A stretch of 64,000 nucleotides of DNA from CAKVON01 sp902475665 (GTDB taxonomy: Bacteria > Actinomycetota > Coriobacteriia > Coriobacteriales > Atopobiaceae). Shown here piece after piece: positions 35,601 to 44,540 of the stretch. Below the pieces are notes generated by a model. It made no database searches and was not told where the DNA came from. It saw only the letters and a list, made by a program, of their open reading frames with translations. The position numbers and the translations under genes are program-made. The DNA lies in NCBI GenBank assembly GCA_036321795.1, contig JAWQCY010000002.1:1-64000 (forward strand), read 5' to 3'. Position 1 is the stretch's first letter; every line of letters begins with the position of its first letter.

Positions 35601-37013
35601 CTACTCGCCCTTCTCGGGGTCGCCCTTGGCCCCCTGGCCCCCCTGGGGATCCTCGACGACCTTCTCGACGGCGCGCTCGGACGCGTCGCTCGAGAAGGTC
35701 GTTTTCTTGTGTCCCGACTTGGGAGCGGCCGCATGGCCCGCCGAGCCACGGCGCGCGAGCCTGGCGGCCGTGGCGCCGGACATGCCCGCCCCATGGAAGC
35801 CGGACGGGCGCTTGGACGCGTGGCCCTTGCCCGCGGATGAGAAGCTCGCGGTCCTGGCGCGACCCATGAGCCTGTCGCAGCGGTGGCGGATGCTCTCGCC
35901 GTTGTCGCTGCGAAGGCCGAGCAGGGGCGCCGCCAGGATGGTCGGGGCGAAGAAGGTGACGATGCGCCAGACGAGGTACCCCGCGGTCGCCGTCGAGCCA
36001 AACAACGGGCCATAGAACAGCGCGAAGCCGGACTCGGCACCGCCGGTGCCACCGGGCAGGGGCACCGCGGAGGAAACCATCTGCACCATGGAGCCCGCGG
36101 CAAGGCATGCCCAGAAGTCGCCCGTGTGCCCGAAGGCATTGAGGACGAACCAGGGCACCATGTAGAGGCACGCCAGCTGCAGCATGGTGACAAGCAGCGT
36201 CACGCCCATACTGGGCAGGTGGCGCGCGGCGTTCTTGAAGGCGGCGGAGAACTCGTCGACCTGGTTGTTGACCATGTCGTCCCAGTGCGCGCGGTCCTTG
36301 AGCCAACCCCTGCGATCCATGAAGCGAATGCCCCAGTTGCCCAGGCGCTTGACGAAGCCCGGGCACAGGCACACGACGAACAGGCCCAAAAGCTGGAAGA
36401 AGTGCATGCCGAAGACGACGAGGTTGAGGATGACTATGTTGCCGTAGGTCTCCAGGAAGAACTCGAACTTGCCCATGATCGCCAACGCGGCAAAGAGCAC
36501 GACGCCGAACTGGAACATGATGAAGCGAGTGAACTGCGTCGCGGACGCCTCACCGGCGTCCAGGCCCGTGCGGGTGAGGCGCACGATCTGCGCGGGAACG
36601 GCACCCGCCATCATAGGCGTGAGGTTGCCGAAGAAGACGCCGGAGGCCTCGACGCTCATGAGGTCGCGGACGCCGACGGGAGAGTCGGGGTCGAGCCAGA
36701 CGGCGACCACATAGGCCGCGACGCCGAAGACGAAGTACATGACGTAGCACAGGCAAGCGCCCACGATCCATGAGCGGTCGACGTTGCTGAGCGCCTCGAC
36801 GAAGGTGGCCATCTGCCCGGTGACCACAAGGTACACGATGTAGAGAAGAACGACGCCGGCAAGGAACTTGGCGCCGTTACGGGCCTTCTTCGTGTCGTCG
36901 CCACCACTGGTGACATGAGCCTTGGCCGCGACCTTGGTCTTGACCTTCGCGACCTTTGCCTTGGTCGCGCCCGGCCTTGTGGCCTTGACGTCGCTCTCGG
37001 GTCGATCCGACAT
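35601..37013 (-). CDS. YbhN/AglD-type (UPF0104) membrane protein, LPG-synthase flippase-domain family
   Basis: 470 aa. A basic cytoplasmic N-terminal tail (1-48, Lys/Ala/Val-rich) precedes about eight membrane segments between 50 and 360. Family motifs: GVFFGNLTPMMAGAVPAQIVR and SMVQMVSSAVPLPGGTGGAE, the pair typical of the transmembrane module of lysyl-phosphatidylglycerol synthase and related flippases. No aminoacyl-transferase domain follows; instead there is a low-complexity tail (about 380-470) that is basic then acidic. Lipid flipping or glycolipid handling is likely; the substrate is unknown. Stands alone, convergent with sdaA (54-nt gap). Confidence 0.85.
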   Translation of the reverse strand: MSDRPESDVKATRPGATKAKVAKVKTKVAAKAHVTSGGDDTKKARNGAKFLAGVVLLYIVYLVVTGQMATFVEALSNVDRSWIVGACLCYVMYFVFGVAAYVVAVWLDPDSPVGVRDLMSVEASGVFFGNLTPMMAGAVPAQIVRLTRTGLDAGEASATQFTRFIMFQFGVVLFAALAIMGKFEFFLETYGNIVILNLVVFGMHFFQLLGLFVVCLCPGFVKRLGNWGIRFMDRRGWLKDRAHWDDMVNNQVDEFSAAFKNAARHLPSMGVTLLVTMLQLACLYMVPWFVLNAFGHTGDFWACLAAGSMVQMVSSAVPLPGGTGGAESGFALFYGPLFGSTATAGYLVWRIVTFFAPTILAAPLLGLRSDNGESIRHRCDRLMGRARTASFSSAGKGHASKRPSGFHGAGMSGATAARLARRGSAGHAAAPKSGHKKTTFSSDASERAVEKVVEDPQGGQGAKGDPEKGE

Positions 37014-37172
37014 GGGACTCCTCGCCTCCGGATTGCCTCGCGGCGGGCCGCAGAACAGTCGGCGCGCTGAAGACCTAACGTTTAAATGTTACCTAACGGA
37101 CGCGACGATATGCATGCGGTCGCAGGGTTCACACCCCAAACAGACAACAATGTGAGTGACACCTGTCAGATA

Positions 37173-37203
37173 ACAGAAGGACCACCTCGTTTGCAGGTGG
37201 CCC
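37173..37203 (-). terminator. Terminator of the tRNA operon
   Basis: On the minus strand GGGCCACCT (37203-37195) pairs with AGGTGGTCC (37187-37179), including one G-U pair, around a 7-nt loop. TTCTGT follows. It lies 11 nt after the last tRNA-Glu. The rest of the 37014-37178 gap has no gene. Confidence 0.75.
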
Positions 37204-37214
37204 TTCGTGGCATT

Positions 37215-37291
37215 TGGTAGCCCGTACCAGATTCGAACTGGTGATCTCCGCCTTGAGAGGGCGGCGTCCTAAACCGCTAGACGAACGGGCC
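37215..37291 (-). tRNA. tRNA-Glu (CTC), copy 2
   Basis: Full cloverleaf on the minus strand: acceptor GGCCCGT/ACGGGCT with a G-U first pair, anticodon arm CCGCC-CTCTCAA-GGCGG with anticodon CTC (reads GAG), T arm ACCAG-TTCGAAT-CTGGT, and an encoded CCA (37217-37215). Identical in sequence to the copy at 37327-37403. Confidence 0.96.
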
Positions 37292-37326
37292 ATATGTGAT
37301 GGGGCCAGGGTGCCCCGGATAAATCA

Positions 37327-37403
37327 TGGTAGCCCGTACCAGATTCGAACTGGTGATCTCCGCCTTGAGAGGGCGGCGTCCTAAACCGCTAGACGAACGG
37401 GCC
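37327..37403 (-). tRNA. tRNA-Glu (CTC), copy 1
   Basis: Same 77-nt sequence as the copy at 37215-37291, including anticodon CTC and encoded CCA, with a different 35-nt spacer between them. The differing flanks argue for a real tandem duplication rather than an assembly repeat. Cotranscribed with tRNA-Gln. Confidence 0.96.
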
Positions 37404-37422
37404 ATGTGGTGCAGGCAGGACG

Positions 37423-37496
37423 TGGCTGGGACGGAGGGAATCGAACCCCCACTGACGGAACCAGAATCCGTTGTCCTACCGTTAGACGACGTCCCA
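37423..37496 (-). tRNA. tRNA-Gln (CTG)
   Basis: Minus-strand cloverleaf: acceptor TGGGACG/CGTCCCA, anticodon arm ACGGA-TTCTGGT-TCCGT with anticodon CTG (reads CAG), T arm GGGGG-TTCGATT-CCCTC (one G-T pair), encoded CCA at 37425-37423. First gene of the tRNA-Gln-Glu-Glu operon. Confidence 0.95.
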
Positions 37497-37543
37497 ATGG
37501 AACATCCTGCTGCGCTTCTGCCGTGGCTTCGGCGCGAGAAAGT

Positions 37544-37572
37544 ACTTTACGGCAAACGCGAGCAACAGGCAA
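37544..37572 (-). promoter_or_regulatory. tRNA operon promoter
   Basis: Minus-strand TTGCCT (37572-37567) and TAAAGT (37549-37544) with a 17-nt spacer, 47 nt upstream of the mature tRNA-Gln 5' end. Spacing and box quality fit a strong stable-RNA promoter. Confidence 0.65.
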
Positions 37573-37628
37573 GACCTTATTTCGAAATTGTGGAGCGATG
37601 ATGAATGACACAGGTCAAGGGGTTCATC

Positions 37629-39023
37629 CTACTCCCTCTGGCCCACAAGCCAGCCCAGAAGCTCCTCGCGCGTGTTGCCCACCCTGCCATGCACGACCTC
37701 GCGCAGGCAAGACTCGAGCGCCGTCCCCACCCATGGGCCGGGACGTCCGCCGAGGGCATCCATGACGTCGGCACCGCCGATAGCAAGGTCGCGCACGCGA
37801 TAGGGCGCGCCCTCGGCGACCGTCGCGCGAAGCACCCTCTCGATCCTGTCGACCTCGCAGGCATAGCCGCGATACGGACGCGCCTTGGACAGGGCGTCAG
37901 CTCGTTTGAGCACCAGGGTCTCGTAGGCGAGCGGGACGGCCGCCCCCGGGCAGCGGGAGTCGAGGTCGGTCAGCATGCGCAGGACCGAGTGACGCGTCGC
38001 CTTGACGGGCCTGTCGTGAAAGCGCACGAGGTCGACGCAGGGACGGACCATGTCCAACGGAAGCGCCAGGCCACGAAGGATCGCCTCGGACATCTCGGCT
38101 CCCGCCGAGGGGTGGCCGAAGAAGTGCCCCTGTCCCGACGCGTCGAGCGAGAAGGACCGCGGCTTTCCGACGTCGTGCAGAAGCGACGCCCAGCGCAGGC
38201 GCTGCGAGGCGCAACCCCCGGACAGCTCCTCGGTCGCGCAGACCACGTGCATCGTGTGCTCGTACACGTCATAGCAGTGGTACGGGCTTCTCTGCTCGAA
38301 GCCGACCATGGCGCCGAGCTCGGGGATCGCCGAGCAAAGGACGCGGGGGTGCTCGCGCATCGCCCAACCCAGTCGCCCGGTGGCCACGATGCCGTCGAGC
38401 TCCGAGCCCACGCGCTCGCGTGCGATGTGGGCGAGCTCGGGCGCGCAGGCATCGAGCGCCGCCGCCGTCTCCTCCTCCACCGAGAACCCCATGCGGCACG
38501 CGAAGCGCACCGCGCGCAGCACGCGCAGGGCGTCCTCGCCGAAGCGACGCCTGGGGTCGCCCACCGCACGGACGATGCCGCGCTCCAGGTCGCCCGCGCC
38601 GTCGAACGGGTCGAGAAGGCCACGCTGTGGGTGGTAGGCCATCGCGTTGATCGTGAGGTCGCGTCGTGCGAGGTCACGACGCACGTCATCGACGAACTCG
38701 ACGCTGTCCGGATGGCGCAGGTCAGAGTAGCCGGACTCCACGCGATAGGTCGTGACCTCCACCGGACGACCGCCGATCACCACGGTAACCGTGCCATGCT
38801 CGACGCCGGTGCGATGCACCTCGATGCCGGCGGAGCGGAAGAGCCAGTCGACCTCCTCCCAACGGGCGTCACAGCACACGTCGACGTCATGGGGGGCCGC
38901 GCCACGAACGGCGTCGCGAACCCATCCGCCCACGACCCAGGCCTCATACCCCGCGGACTCGATGACGTCGAGCACGCGAAGCGCGTAATCGGGAAGCTCG
39001 TATGCGCAGGCCGGCTTGGCCAT
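37629..39023 (-). CDS. cca: CCA tRNA nucleotidyltransferase with HD domain
   Basis: 464 aa. The class II nucleotidyltransferase head has VVGGWVRDAVRG and HDVDVCC (catalytic acidic pair), RRDLTINAMAYHP and the GDPRRRFGEDALRVLRAVRFA region. A C-terminal HD phosphohydrolase domain has SLLHDVGKPRSFS. I start at MAKPACAYELPDYA (39023) behind GGGGGTGA; a 12-codon in-frame extension is less likely. Located just upstream of the tRNA operon. The three tRNAs here already encode CCA, so the enzyme mainly repairs or serves others. Confidence 0.93.
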   Translation of the reverse strand: MAKPACAYELPDYALRVLDVIESAGYEAWVVGGWVRDAVRGAAPHDVDVCCDARWEEVDWLFRSAGIEVHRTGVEHGTVTVVIGGRPVEVTTYRVESGYSDLRHPDSVEFVDDVRRDLARRDLTINAMAYHPQRGLLDPFDGAGDLERGIVRAVGDPRRRFGEDALRVLRAVRFACRMGFSVEEETAAALDACAPELAHIARERVGSELDGIVATGRLGWAMREHPRVLCSAIPELGAMVGFEQRSPYHCYDVYEHTMHVVCATEELSGGCASQRLRWASLLHDVGKPRSFSLDASGQGHFFGHPSAGAEMSEAILRGLALPLDMVRPCVDLVRFHDRPVKATRHSVLRMLTDLDSRCPGAAVPLAYETLVLKRADALSKARPYRGYACEVDRIERVLRATVAEGAPYRVRDLAIGGADVMDALGGRPGPWVGTALESCLREVVHGRVGNTREELLGWLVGQRE

Positions 39024-39122
39024 GGTCACCCCCACCAATCGATGGACCCGTCTGCGCAAAGTATATCGTCAGAAGGGCTATGCTCGCCCTGTACGTAACC
39101 GGCAGGACAGGAAGGCAATCCA

Positions 39123-40652
39123 ATGAACGCGAAGACATGCGCGGATGCGCCCGTTTGGGCGCCCGAGGACGCGATTTCGGCCGAGAGGATCGGCGAGCTC
39201 ACGGAGTCCTTCTCGGCAGACAGGGCCAACCGAGTGGCACGCAACGCCGTGACCTCGGCAGACGTCAACAAGGCCGCCAGAAACCCGTGCGCGATGCGCG
39301 CCTACCGCGACACCTACTCGGTCTCCATCAAGCGCGTGGGCAAGGTCTGCAACCAACGCCAGACCGGCCGCTGCTGGCTGTTTACCACCTACAACGTCGC
39401 CCGTTCGGCCGCGATGGCCACCCTCGACGTCGACGACCTCGAGCTGAGCCAGTCGTTCGGGATGTTCTACGACAAGCTCGAGAAGGCCAACGCCACCCTG
39501 CTGCGCGTCTGCGAGACGGCCGACCGACCTGCGGACGACCGCGAGGTCGCGTGGCTTTTGGACGGCGCCGCCGGGGACGGCGGCGAGTTCCGCTACGGCG
39601 CCAACCTCATTGCCAAGTACGGCGTGGTCCCCTCCTACGCGATGCCCGAGACCGCGTGTTCCAAGAACTCCTCGCAGATGAACGCCCGGCTGGCGAGGCT
39701 TCTGCGCCGCGACGCCGCCGCCCTGCGCCGCAAGGCAGCCACAGGCGCCACGCGCAAGGAGCTGGACGCGCTTCGTCGCGAGATGCTCGCCGAGGTTCAC
39801 CGCGTGCTGTGCGTGTGCCTGGGCGAACCGCCCGCAACCTTCGACCTCACGGTCGAGGTCGGCCCCAAGGCGAGCGTCGACGACTCCCTGCTGGTGGAGT
39901 GCGCGCCCGCCGACCGCACCGCCGCGCACGACGCGCCTGCCGAGAAGGGCCGCGAGGCCGGCTGCGCGGACAAGCCCCGACGCCTGCTCGTCGACCGTGG
40001 CATCACGCCGGTCGATTTCGAGCGCCGCTACGTCCGCTTCGACGGCACCTCCCACGTCGAGATGTGCTCGATCCCGGACGACGTGGTCGCGCAGGACCAC
40101 GTCTACGGCGTCCGCCTGATGGACACCGTGGCAGGCGGCGAGCGCTGGCGCCTGCTCAACACCACCCCCGAGGTTCTGGAGGATGCCTGTGTGGCGAGCC
40201 TGCGCGCGGGCGTGCCCTGCTACATGGCCTGCGACGTCTCGCAGGAGCTCGGGCGCAACCTGGAGGACTTCCCCGGCGTGCTGGGCCTTGGCACGATGGA
40301 GTACGACTCGCTGTTTGGCGTCGACTTCTCGATGTCGCGCGCCGAGATGTTCGAGACGCGCGAGACGGCCTACACCCACGCGATGACCTTCGTGGGCGTC
40401 GAGCTGGGGTCGGACGGCCGTCCGACCGCGTGGCGCGTGCAGAACAGCTGGGGCAAGGATGCCTGCAAGGACGGCTACCTCATCATGGGGGCCGACTGGT
40501 TCCGCACCTACGGGGAGTACGCCGTGGTCGAGCGCCGCTTCGTGGAGGGGTCTGGCCACGCCGACGCGTTGGCGCCCTGGGACGCAGGCGAGATCTGCGA
40601 GCAGGACCCCTGGGGCCCGATGGGCTCGGCCTTCGCGCGCGTTCGAGCCTAG
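39123..40652 (+). CDS. pepC: C1B-family aminopeptidase C (bleomycin hydrolase-type)
   Basis: 509 aa. Cytosolic cysteine peptidase, normally a hexameric cage with aminopeptidase activity. Catalytic triad: C84 in NQRQTGRCWLFTTYN (family usually NQ-SGRCW), H419 in YTHAMTFVGV and N441 in VQNSWG. An insert of about 30 residues (about 265-295, rich in Ala, Glu, Arg, Lys) distinguishes it from standard members. AGGAAGGC lies upstream of the ATG. Converges on the YigZ gene with only 11 nt between stops and no visible terminator. Confidence 0.92.
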   Translation: MNAKTCADAPVWAPEDAISAERIGELTESFSADRANRVARNAVTSADVNKAARNPCAMRAYRDTYSVSIKRVGKVCNQRQTGRCWLFTTYNVARSAAMATLDVDDLELSQSFGMFYDKLEKANATLLRVCETADRPADDREVAWLLDGAAGDGGEFRYGANLIAKYGVVPSYAMPETACSKNSSQMNARLARLLRRDAAALRRKAATGATRKELDALRREMLAEVHRVLCVCLGEPPATFDLTVEVGPKASVDDSLLVECAPADRTAAHDAPAEKGREAGCADKPRRLLVDRGITPVDFERRYVRFDGTSHVEMCSIPDDVVAQDHVYGVRLMDTVAGGERWRLLNTTPEVLEDACVASLRAGVPCYMACDVSQELGRNLEDFPGVLGLGTMEYDSLFGVDFSMSRAEMFETRETAYTHAMTFVGVELGSDGRPTAWRVQNSWGKDACKDGYLIMGADWFRTYGEYAVVERRFVEGSGHADALAPWDAGEICEQDPWGPMGSAFARVRA

Positions 40653-40663
40653 GCGCCCGAGGG

Positions 40664-41305
40664 CTAGAACTCCGAGAAGGACGCCTCGCCCACCCGGCAC
40701 AGCTCTTCTCCGCAGGCAAGCTCCCGCACGGCCTCGACAAGGCCCCTCTCGGCACCTGACAGGTACGAGCACTCGATGAGCACGTCCTCGGCAAAGGCCG
40801 CGTCGCGCACCTTGCCGCCCGAGTCGGCGATGAGGCGCGCGACGCGGTCGTACAGCGCGTAGGGAACGCGGACGGACACGGGCGTGACGCTCGTCATGAG
40901 GACGATGTCGCCGGCAGCCTCGGCCGCGGCGACGGCACCCTGGGCGGCGGCCGTGTAGGCGCGCACGAGGCCGCCAGGGCCCAGCAGGGTACCGCCGAAG
41001 TAGCGGGTCACCACGCAGCAGACGTCCGCCAGCCCGGCCCCACGCAGGACCTCGAGGGTGGGCATGCCGGATGTGCGCTGCGGCTCGCCATCGTCCGAGC
41101 AGCGCTCGCGGCCGTCGGACAGCGACCAGGCGGGCACGTTGTGGCGCGCGTCGTGGTGGCGGGAGCGGACCTCGGCCAGAAACTCGTCGGCGCCGGCCTC
41201 GTCATCCACGTGGACGAGCTGCGCGATGAAGCGACTCTTCCTGTCCACGAACTCGAACGAGTGCTCGACGCCCGCCCTCAGCGTCCTGTAATCGCCCTGT
41301 GCCAT
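40664..41305 (-). CDS. yigZ: YigZ/IMPACT (UPF0029) family protein
   Basis: 213 aa. The N-terminal IMPACT domain contains FEFVDRKSRFIAQLVHVDDE, the RHHDARHNVPAWSL motif and DDGEPQRTSGMP. VTRYFGGTLLGPGGLVRAYTAA follows. The C-terminal DUF1949 ferredoxin-like part starts near 145. The family is linked to translation regulation but the reaction is unknown. Start at MAQGDYRTL (41305) behind GGGGAGAGG. Divergent from the M20 peptidase gene with an 84-nt gap; AT-rich TATCATAT there may serve promoters of both. Confidence 0.9.
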   Translation of the reverse strand: MAQGDYRTLRAGVEHSFEFVDRKSRFIAQLVHVDDEAGADEFLAEVRSRHHDARHNVPAWSLSDGRERCSDDGEPQRTSGMPTLEVLRGAGLADVCCVVTRYFGGTLLGPGGLVRAYTAAAQGAVAAAEAAGDIVLMTSVTPVSVRVPYALYDRVARLIADSGGKVRDAAFAEDVLIECSYLSGAERGLVEAVRELACGEELCRVGEASFSEF

Positions 41306-41389
41306 GCCTCTCCCCTCGCGCGCGACCGCGCGGCCGGATGTGTGTGGCCTACTATCATATCGATGCGGAGAAGGACTTGGAGGCTTGAG

Positions 41390-42538
41390 ATGCGACCCAC
41401 CAACGAGAAGATCGCGCGCGAGTATGCGCGCACGGCGAACGAAGAGCAGGCCAACCTGCTGAGGACCCTCGCGCAGATCCCGGCACCGACGGGCCACGAG
41501 GGACGACGCGCCGCGTTCGTGCGCGACTGGCTCGCCGCCCACGGCTGCGACGGCGCGCATGTGGACGACGCGGGCAACGTCGTGTGCCCCCTGGGCCCCG
41601 CCACCGGCAGGCGGACGGTCCTCTCGGCCCATACCGACGTCGTGTTCGACGATGCCGACGAGCTGCCCCTTATCGAGAAGGACGGGCGGATATATGCCCC
41701 CGGCGTGGGCGACGACACCGCAAACCTGGTCAACGTCATGATGGTGGCCGCGTGGCTGGCCGCCCACCGGGCCGAGCTGACGCATCCCGTCATGGTGGTG
41801 GCCAACACGTGCGAGGAGGGCCTGGGCAACCTCGCCGGGACACGCGCCCTCTACGATGCCCACGCCGCCGACATCGAGCGGCACGTTGCCTTCGACCTGT
41901 ACCTGGGACAGTGCATCTCGAGCGCGGTTGGGTCGCATCGCTGGCGCATCCGCGTCCGCACGCAAGGCGGCCACTCGTGGGCCGACTTCGGGCGACCCAG
42001 CGCCATACACGAGCTGTGCCGCCTGCTATGCGAGCTGTGCTCCCCCACTGAGGCCACCGCGCCGGACACGACGTTCAACGTCGGACGGATCGAGGGCGGC
42101 ACGACCGTCAACTCCATCGCCGCCTCGGCCGAGGCACTCTACGAGTACCGTTCGACCTCGCAGGCGTCGCTCGCCGCGATGAGGGGCTTGCTCGAAGCGA
42201 CGGTGGCCGCGCATAGAAGGGCGGACGTCGATGTCGAGCTCGAGCCGATCGGCATGCGTCCCGGAAACGGTGACGTCGACGCAGGGGCGCTGGGAAGGCT
42301 CGAGGCGACCTGCGCCGACTGCGTGCGTGCGGTGACGGATGCCGAACCCGACCGCAGCCCGGCCTCGACCGACGCCAACATTCCCCTGTCGCTCGGGATT
42401 CCCGCGGTCTGCGTGGGCAGCGTGACGGGCGCCCTTCTCCACACGCGAGACGAGTGGGTCGACGTCTCCAGCCTGGAGGACGGCCTGGCGCTCGCGCTTG
42501 GCATCGCGCTCGAGCTCGTGGGTCCGGAGGCACTCTGA
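41390..42538 (+). CDS. M20-family metallopeptidase (PepT/CPG2-like)
   Basis: 382 aa. Zinc ligands and catalytic residues in family order: LSAHTDVVFD (His/Asp), GVGDDTANLVN (bridging Asp), NTCEEGLGN (Glu-Glu), FDLYLGQ in place of the usual DG segment, GGHSWADFGRPSAIH (dimer-domain His) and the C-terminal LLHTRDEW histidine. This fits tripeptidase T-like aminopeptidases or acetyl-ornithine-type hydrolases; the substrate is uncertain. ATG at 41390 with GGAGG 7 nt upstream. rnpB follows 52 nt after the stop. Confidence 0.88.
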   Translation: MRPTNEKIAREYARTANEEQANLLRTLAQIPAPTGHEGRRAAFVRDWLAAHGCDGAHVDDAGNVVCPLGPATGRRTVLSAHTDVVFDDADELPLIEKDGRIYAPGVGDDTANLVNVMMVAAWLAAHRAELTHPVMVVANTCEEGLGNLAGTRALYDAHAADIERHVAFDLYLGQCISSAVGSHRWRIRVRTQGGHSWADFGRPSAIHELCRLLCELCSPTEATAPDTTFNVGRIEGGTTVNSIAASAEALYEYRSTSQASLAAMRGLLEATVAAHRRADVDVELEPIGMRPGNGDVDAGALGRLEATCADCVRAVTDAEPDRSPASTDANIPLSLGIPAVCVGSVTGALLHTRDEWVDVSSLEDGLALALGIALELVGPEAL

Positions 42539-42578
42539 TATGGCGCACGCGCCCACGACGGTCGTTCGGCGCGCGTGC

Positions 42579-42584
42579 TACAAT
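42579..42584 (+). promoter_or_regulatory. -10 box of rnpB
   Basis: TACAAT at 42579-42584, 7 nt before the predicted 5' end of RNase P RNA. The -35 region is a poor match (CGACGG), as often with high-GC genomes. Confidence 0.5.
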
Positions 42585-42590
42585 ACCGTG

Positions 42591-42951
42591 CGCGAGGTGG
42601 GCCAGACGACCGCGGGGCGCGAGCGATCGCGTCATGAGGAAAGTCCGGGCTCCACAGGGCAGGATGCCGGCTAACGGCCGGGCGGGGTAACCCGACGGAA
42701 AGCGCCGCAGAAAAGAAGACTCCCGCTGGCGCCGCGAGGCGTTGAGAGAAAAGCTGAAACGGTGGTGTAAGAGACCACCAGCGTCGTGGCAACACGGCGG
42801 CTTGGCAAGCCCCATCCGGAGCAAACGCAAATAGGAGCGCCATGGTGTGGCCCGCACTGCGCTCGGGTTGCGCGCTAGAGGCCGACGGTAACGTCGGTCG
42901 TAGATAAATGGTCGTCCACGACAGAACCCGGCTCATAGGCCCACCTCGCAC
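42591..42951 (+). ncRNA. rnpB: RNase P RNA, bacterial type A
   Basis: Catalytic RNA that trims tRNA 5' leaders. P1 is GCGAGGTGGG (42592-42601) with CCCACCTCGC (42940-42949). The conserved core GAGGAAAGTCCGGGCTCCAC follows near 42636, then ACAGGGCAGGATGCC, the GTAAGAGACCACC segment, and near the 3' end AGATAAATGGTCGTCC and ACAGAACCCGGCTCATAG, all hallmark RNase P positions. About 361 nt. Close to tRNA genes and cca in the same region. No protein gene is needed to explain this gap. Confidence 0.97.
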
Positions 42952-42983
42952 TTCTCTCCAAATAATCAATCTGAGCAGCGTTT

Positions 42984-43017
42984 GCGCCGCCACCCGAACG
43001 TGGCGGCGCCATTTCTC
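42984..43017 (+). terminator. rnpB terminator
   Basis: GCGCCGCCAC (42984-42993) pairs with GTGGCGGCGC (43000-43009) around a 6-nt loop, followed by CATTTCTCT. Strong stem, imperfect T-run, 33 nt after RNase P RNA. The rest of the gap to 43124 is the leader of the radical-SAM gene. Confidence 0.8.
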
Positions 43018-43124
43018 TCGGGCGATTTTCATCGAACACGTGTTTTGGTCCGACCATAGTGATATGCTCTTTCCACCGAACAGGCGTTCTGCCAGCTTGC
43101 GCCAAGGGTCGACGGGAGGAACGG

Positions 43125-44540
43125 ATGGACACCCTCACAAAACTGGGAATACTTGCGGAGGCGGCTCGCTTTGACGCCGCATGCACCTCATCGGGTGCAC
43201 GCAGGGGACCCAGAAAGGGCATGGTGGGCGCAGCCCTGCCCGCAGGGTGCTGCCACACCTTTTCGGCCGACGGGCGATGCGTGACGTTGCTCAAGGTCCT
43301 TATGAGCAACGCCTGCAGCTACGACTGCTCCTATTGCGTCAACCGAGCGGGCGCCTCATACAAGCGAGCCACCTTCGGGCCACGCGAGCTCGCGGAGCTT
43401 ACGGTCGACTTCTACAAGCGCAACTACGTCGAGGGGCTGTTCCTGTCCAGCGGCGTGCTGGGGACTCCCGACGCCACGACGGAGCGAATGATCGAGTGCC
43501 TGCGGGTCCTGCGCAAGGACCTGCACTTCAACGGCTACGTGCACGCCAAGGTCATCCCGGGAACCGCGCCCGAGCTTGTCGAGAAGATCGGTCTTCTCGC
43601 CGACAGGCTCTCGGTCAACCTGGAGCTGCCGAGCGCGGCATCGCTCGAGCGCCTCTGCCCACAAAAGGACGCCGCGGGCATAACCCGACCAATGGCCCTC
43701 ATACGCCACGGGCGCGACGAGGAGGAGTCACGCTTGCTCGAGGCAGGCAAGAGGCTGGCCAAGCGAGGCAAGGCGACCCTCGGGCTGAACGGACGCGATG
43801 GCCGCCAGGTCACGACCTCCCGCATGTCGGCGCAGACCGCGGCGACCCTGTGCAACGCGAACGCGCTCACGATGCGCAGGCGACCGGGCGTGGGACCAGG
43901 CAGGAGGCGTTTTGCCCCCGCAGGACAGTCGACGCAGATCATCGTCGGTGCCACGCCCGAGGACGACAACCGCATATTGCGCCTCTCGAGTGCCTTGTAC
44001 GACAAGTTCGACCTCAAGCGCGTGTTCTTCTCGGCATACATGCCCATGGTGGATGACGCGGGACTTCCAGGGAGCGAGACACCCGTTCCCCTCAGGCGCG
44101 AGCACAGACTCTACCAGGCGGATTGGCTCATGCGCTATTACGCCTTCGAGGCAGACGAGCTTGTGACGCCAGAAGAACCCTGGCTCGACCTCGACGTCGA
44201 TCCAAAACTGGCCTGGGCACTCAAAAACATCGACCGGTTCCCATTGGAGGTCATGGACGCATCTTTGGAGCAGCTGCTGAGGGTCCCGGGAATCGGTCCT
44301 GTGGGCGCACGCAAGATCATGGCGGCAAGAAGGTCCAAGCGACTGGACTTCGAGGACCTCCGGAACCTAAACGTGACCCTCAAGAGGGCAAGGCACTTCC
44401 TCACCTGCGCGGGAAGGCGGGCGGACGGCTACCCGCTCGATCCAGAAGAGATTCGAAGGAGGGTTATCGCGGATGCAAGGCAGAGCCGCTACAACAGAAC
44501 CCGTCGACAGGCCGAGCAAGACCAGCTCACCCTCTTTTAG
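43125..44540 (+). CDS. Putative DNA modification/repair radical SAM protein (TIGR03916 type)
   Basis: 471 aa. The radical-SAM cluster motif C64-x3-C68-x2-C71 (CSYDCSYC) is preceded by LLKVLMSNA. The central barrel includes SVNLELPSAAS and FFSAYMPM. A C-terminal helix-hairpin-helix, LLRVPGIGPVGARKI at about 385-399, suggests nucleic-acid binding. This family is nearly always encoded with the TIGR03915 partner found next door. The exact reaction is unknown. ATG at 43125 with GGGAGGA upstream. Possible read-through from rnpB is limited by the terminator. Confidence 0.88.
   Translation: MDTLTKLGILAEAARFDAACTSSGARRGPRKGMVGAALPAGCCHTFSADGRCVTLLKVLMSNACSYDCSYCVNRAGASYKRATFGPRELAELTVDFYKRNYVEGLFLSSGVLGTPDATTERMIECLRVLRKDLHFNGYVHAKVIPGTAPELVEKIGLLADRLSVNLELPSAASLERLCPQKDAAGITRPMALIRHGRDEEESRLLEAGKRLAKRGKATLGLNGRDGRQVTTSRMSAQTAATLCNANALTMRRRPGVGPGRRRFAPAGQSTQIIVGATPEDDNRILRLSSALYDKFDLKRVFFSAYMPMVDDAGLPGSETPVPLRREHRLYQADWLMRYYAFEADELVTPEEPWLDLDVDPKLAWALKNIDRFPLEVMDASLEQLLRVPGIGPVGARKIMAARRSKRLDFEDLRNLNVTLKRARHFLTCAGRRADGYPLDPEEIRRRVIADARQSRYNRTRRQAEQDQLTLF

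Noticed and set aside
37215..37403. Assembly duplication of tRNA-Glu
   Set aside because: Flanking and spacer sequences differ on the two sides, which favours a genuine tandem pair.
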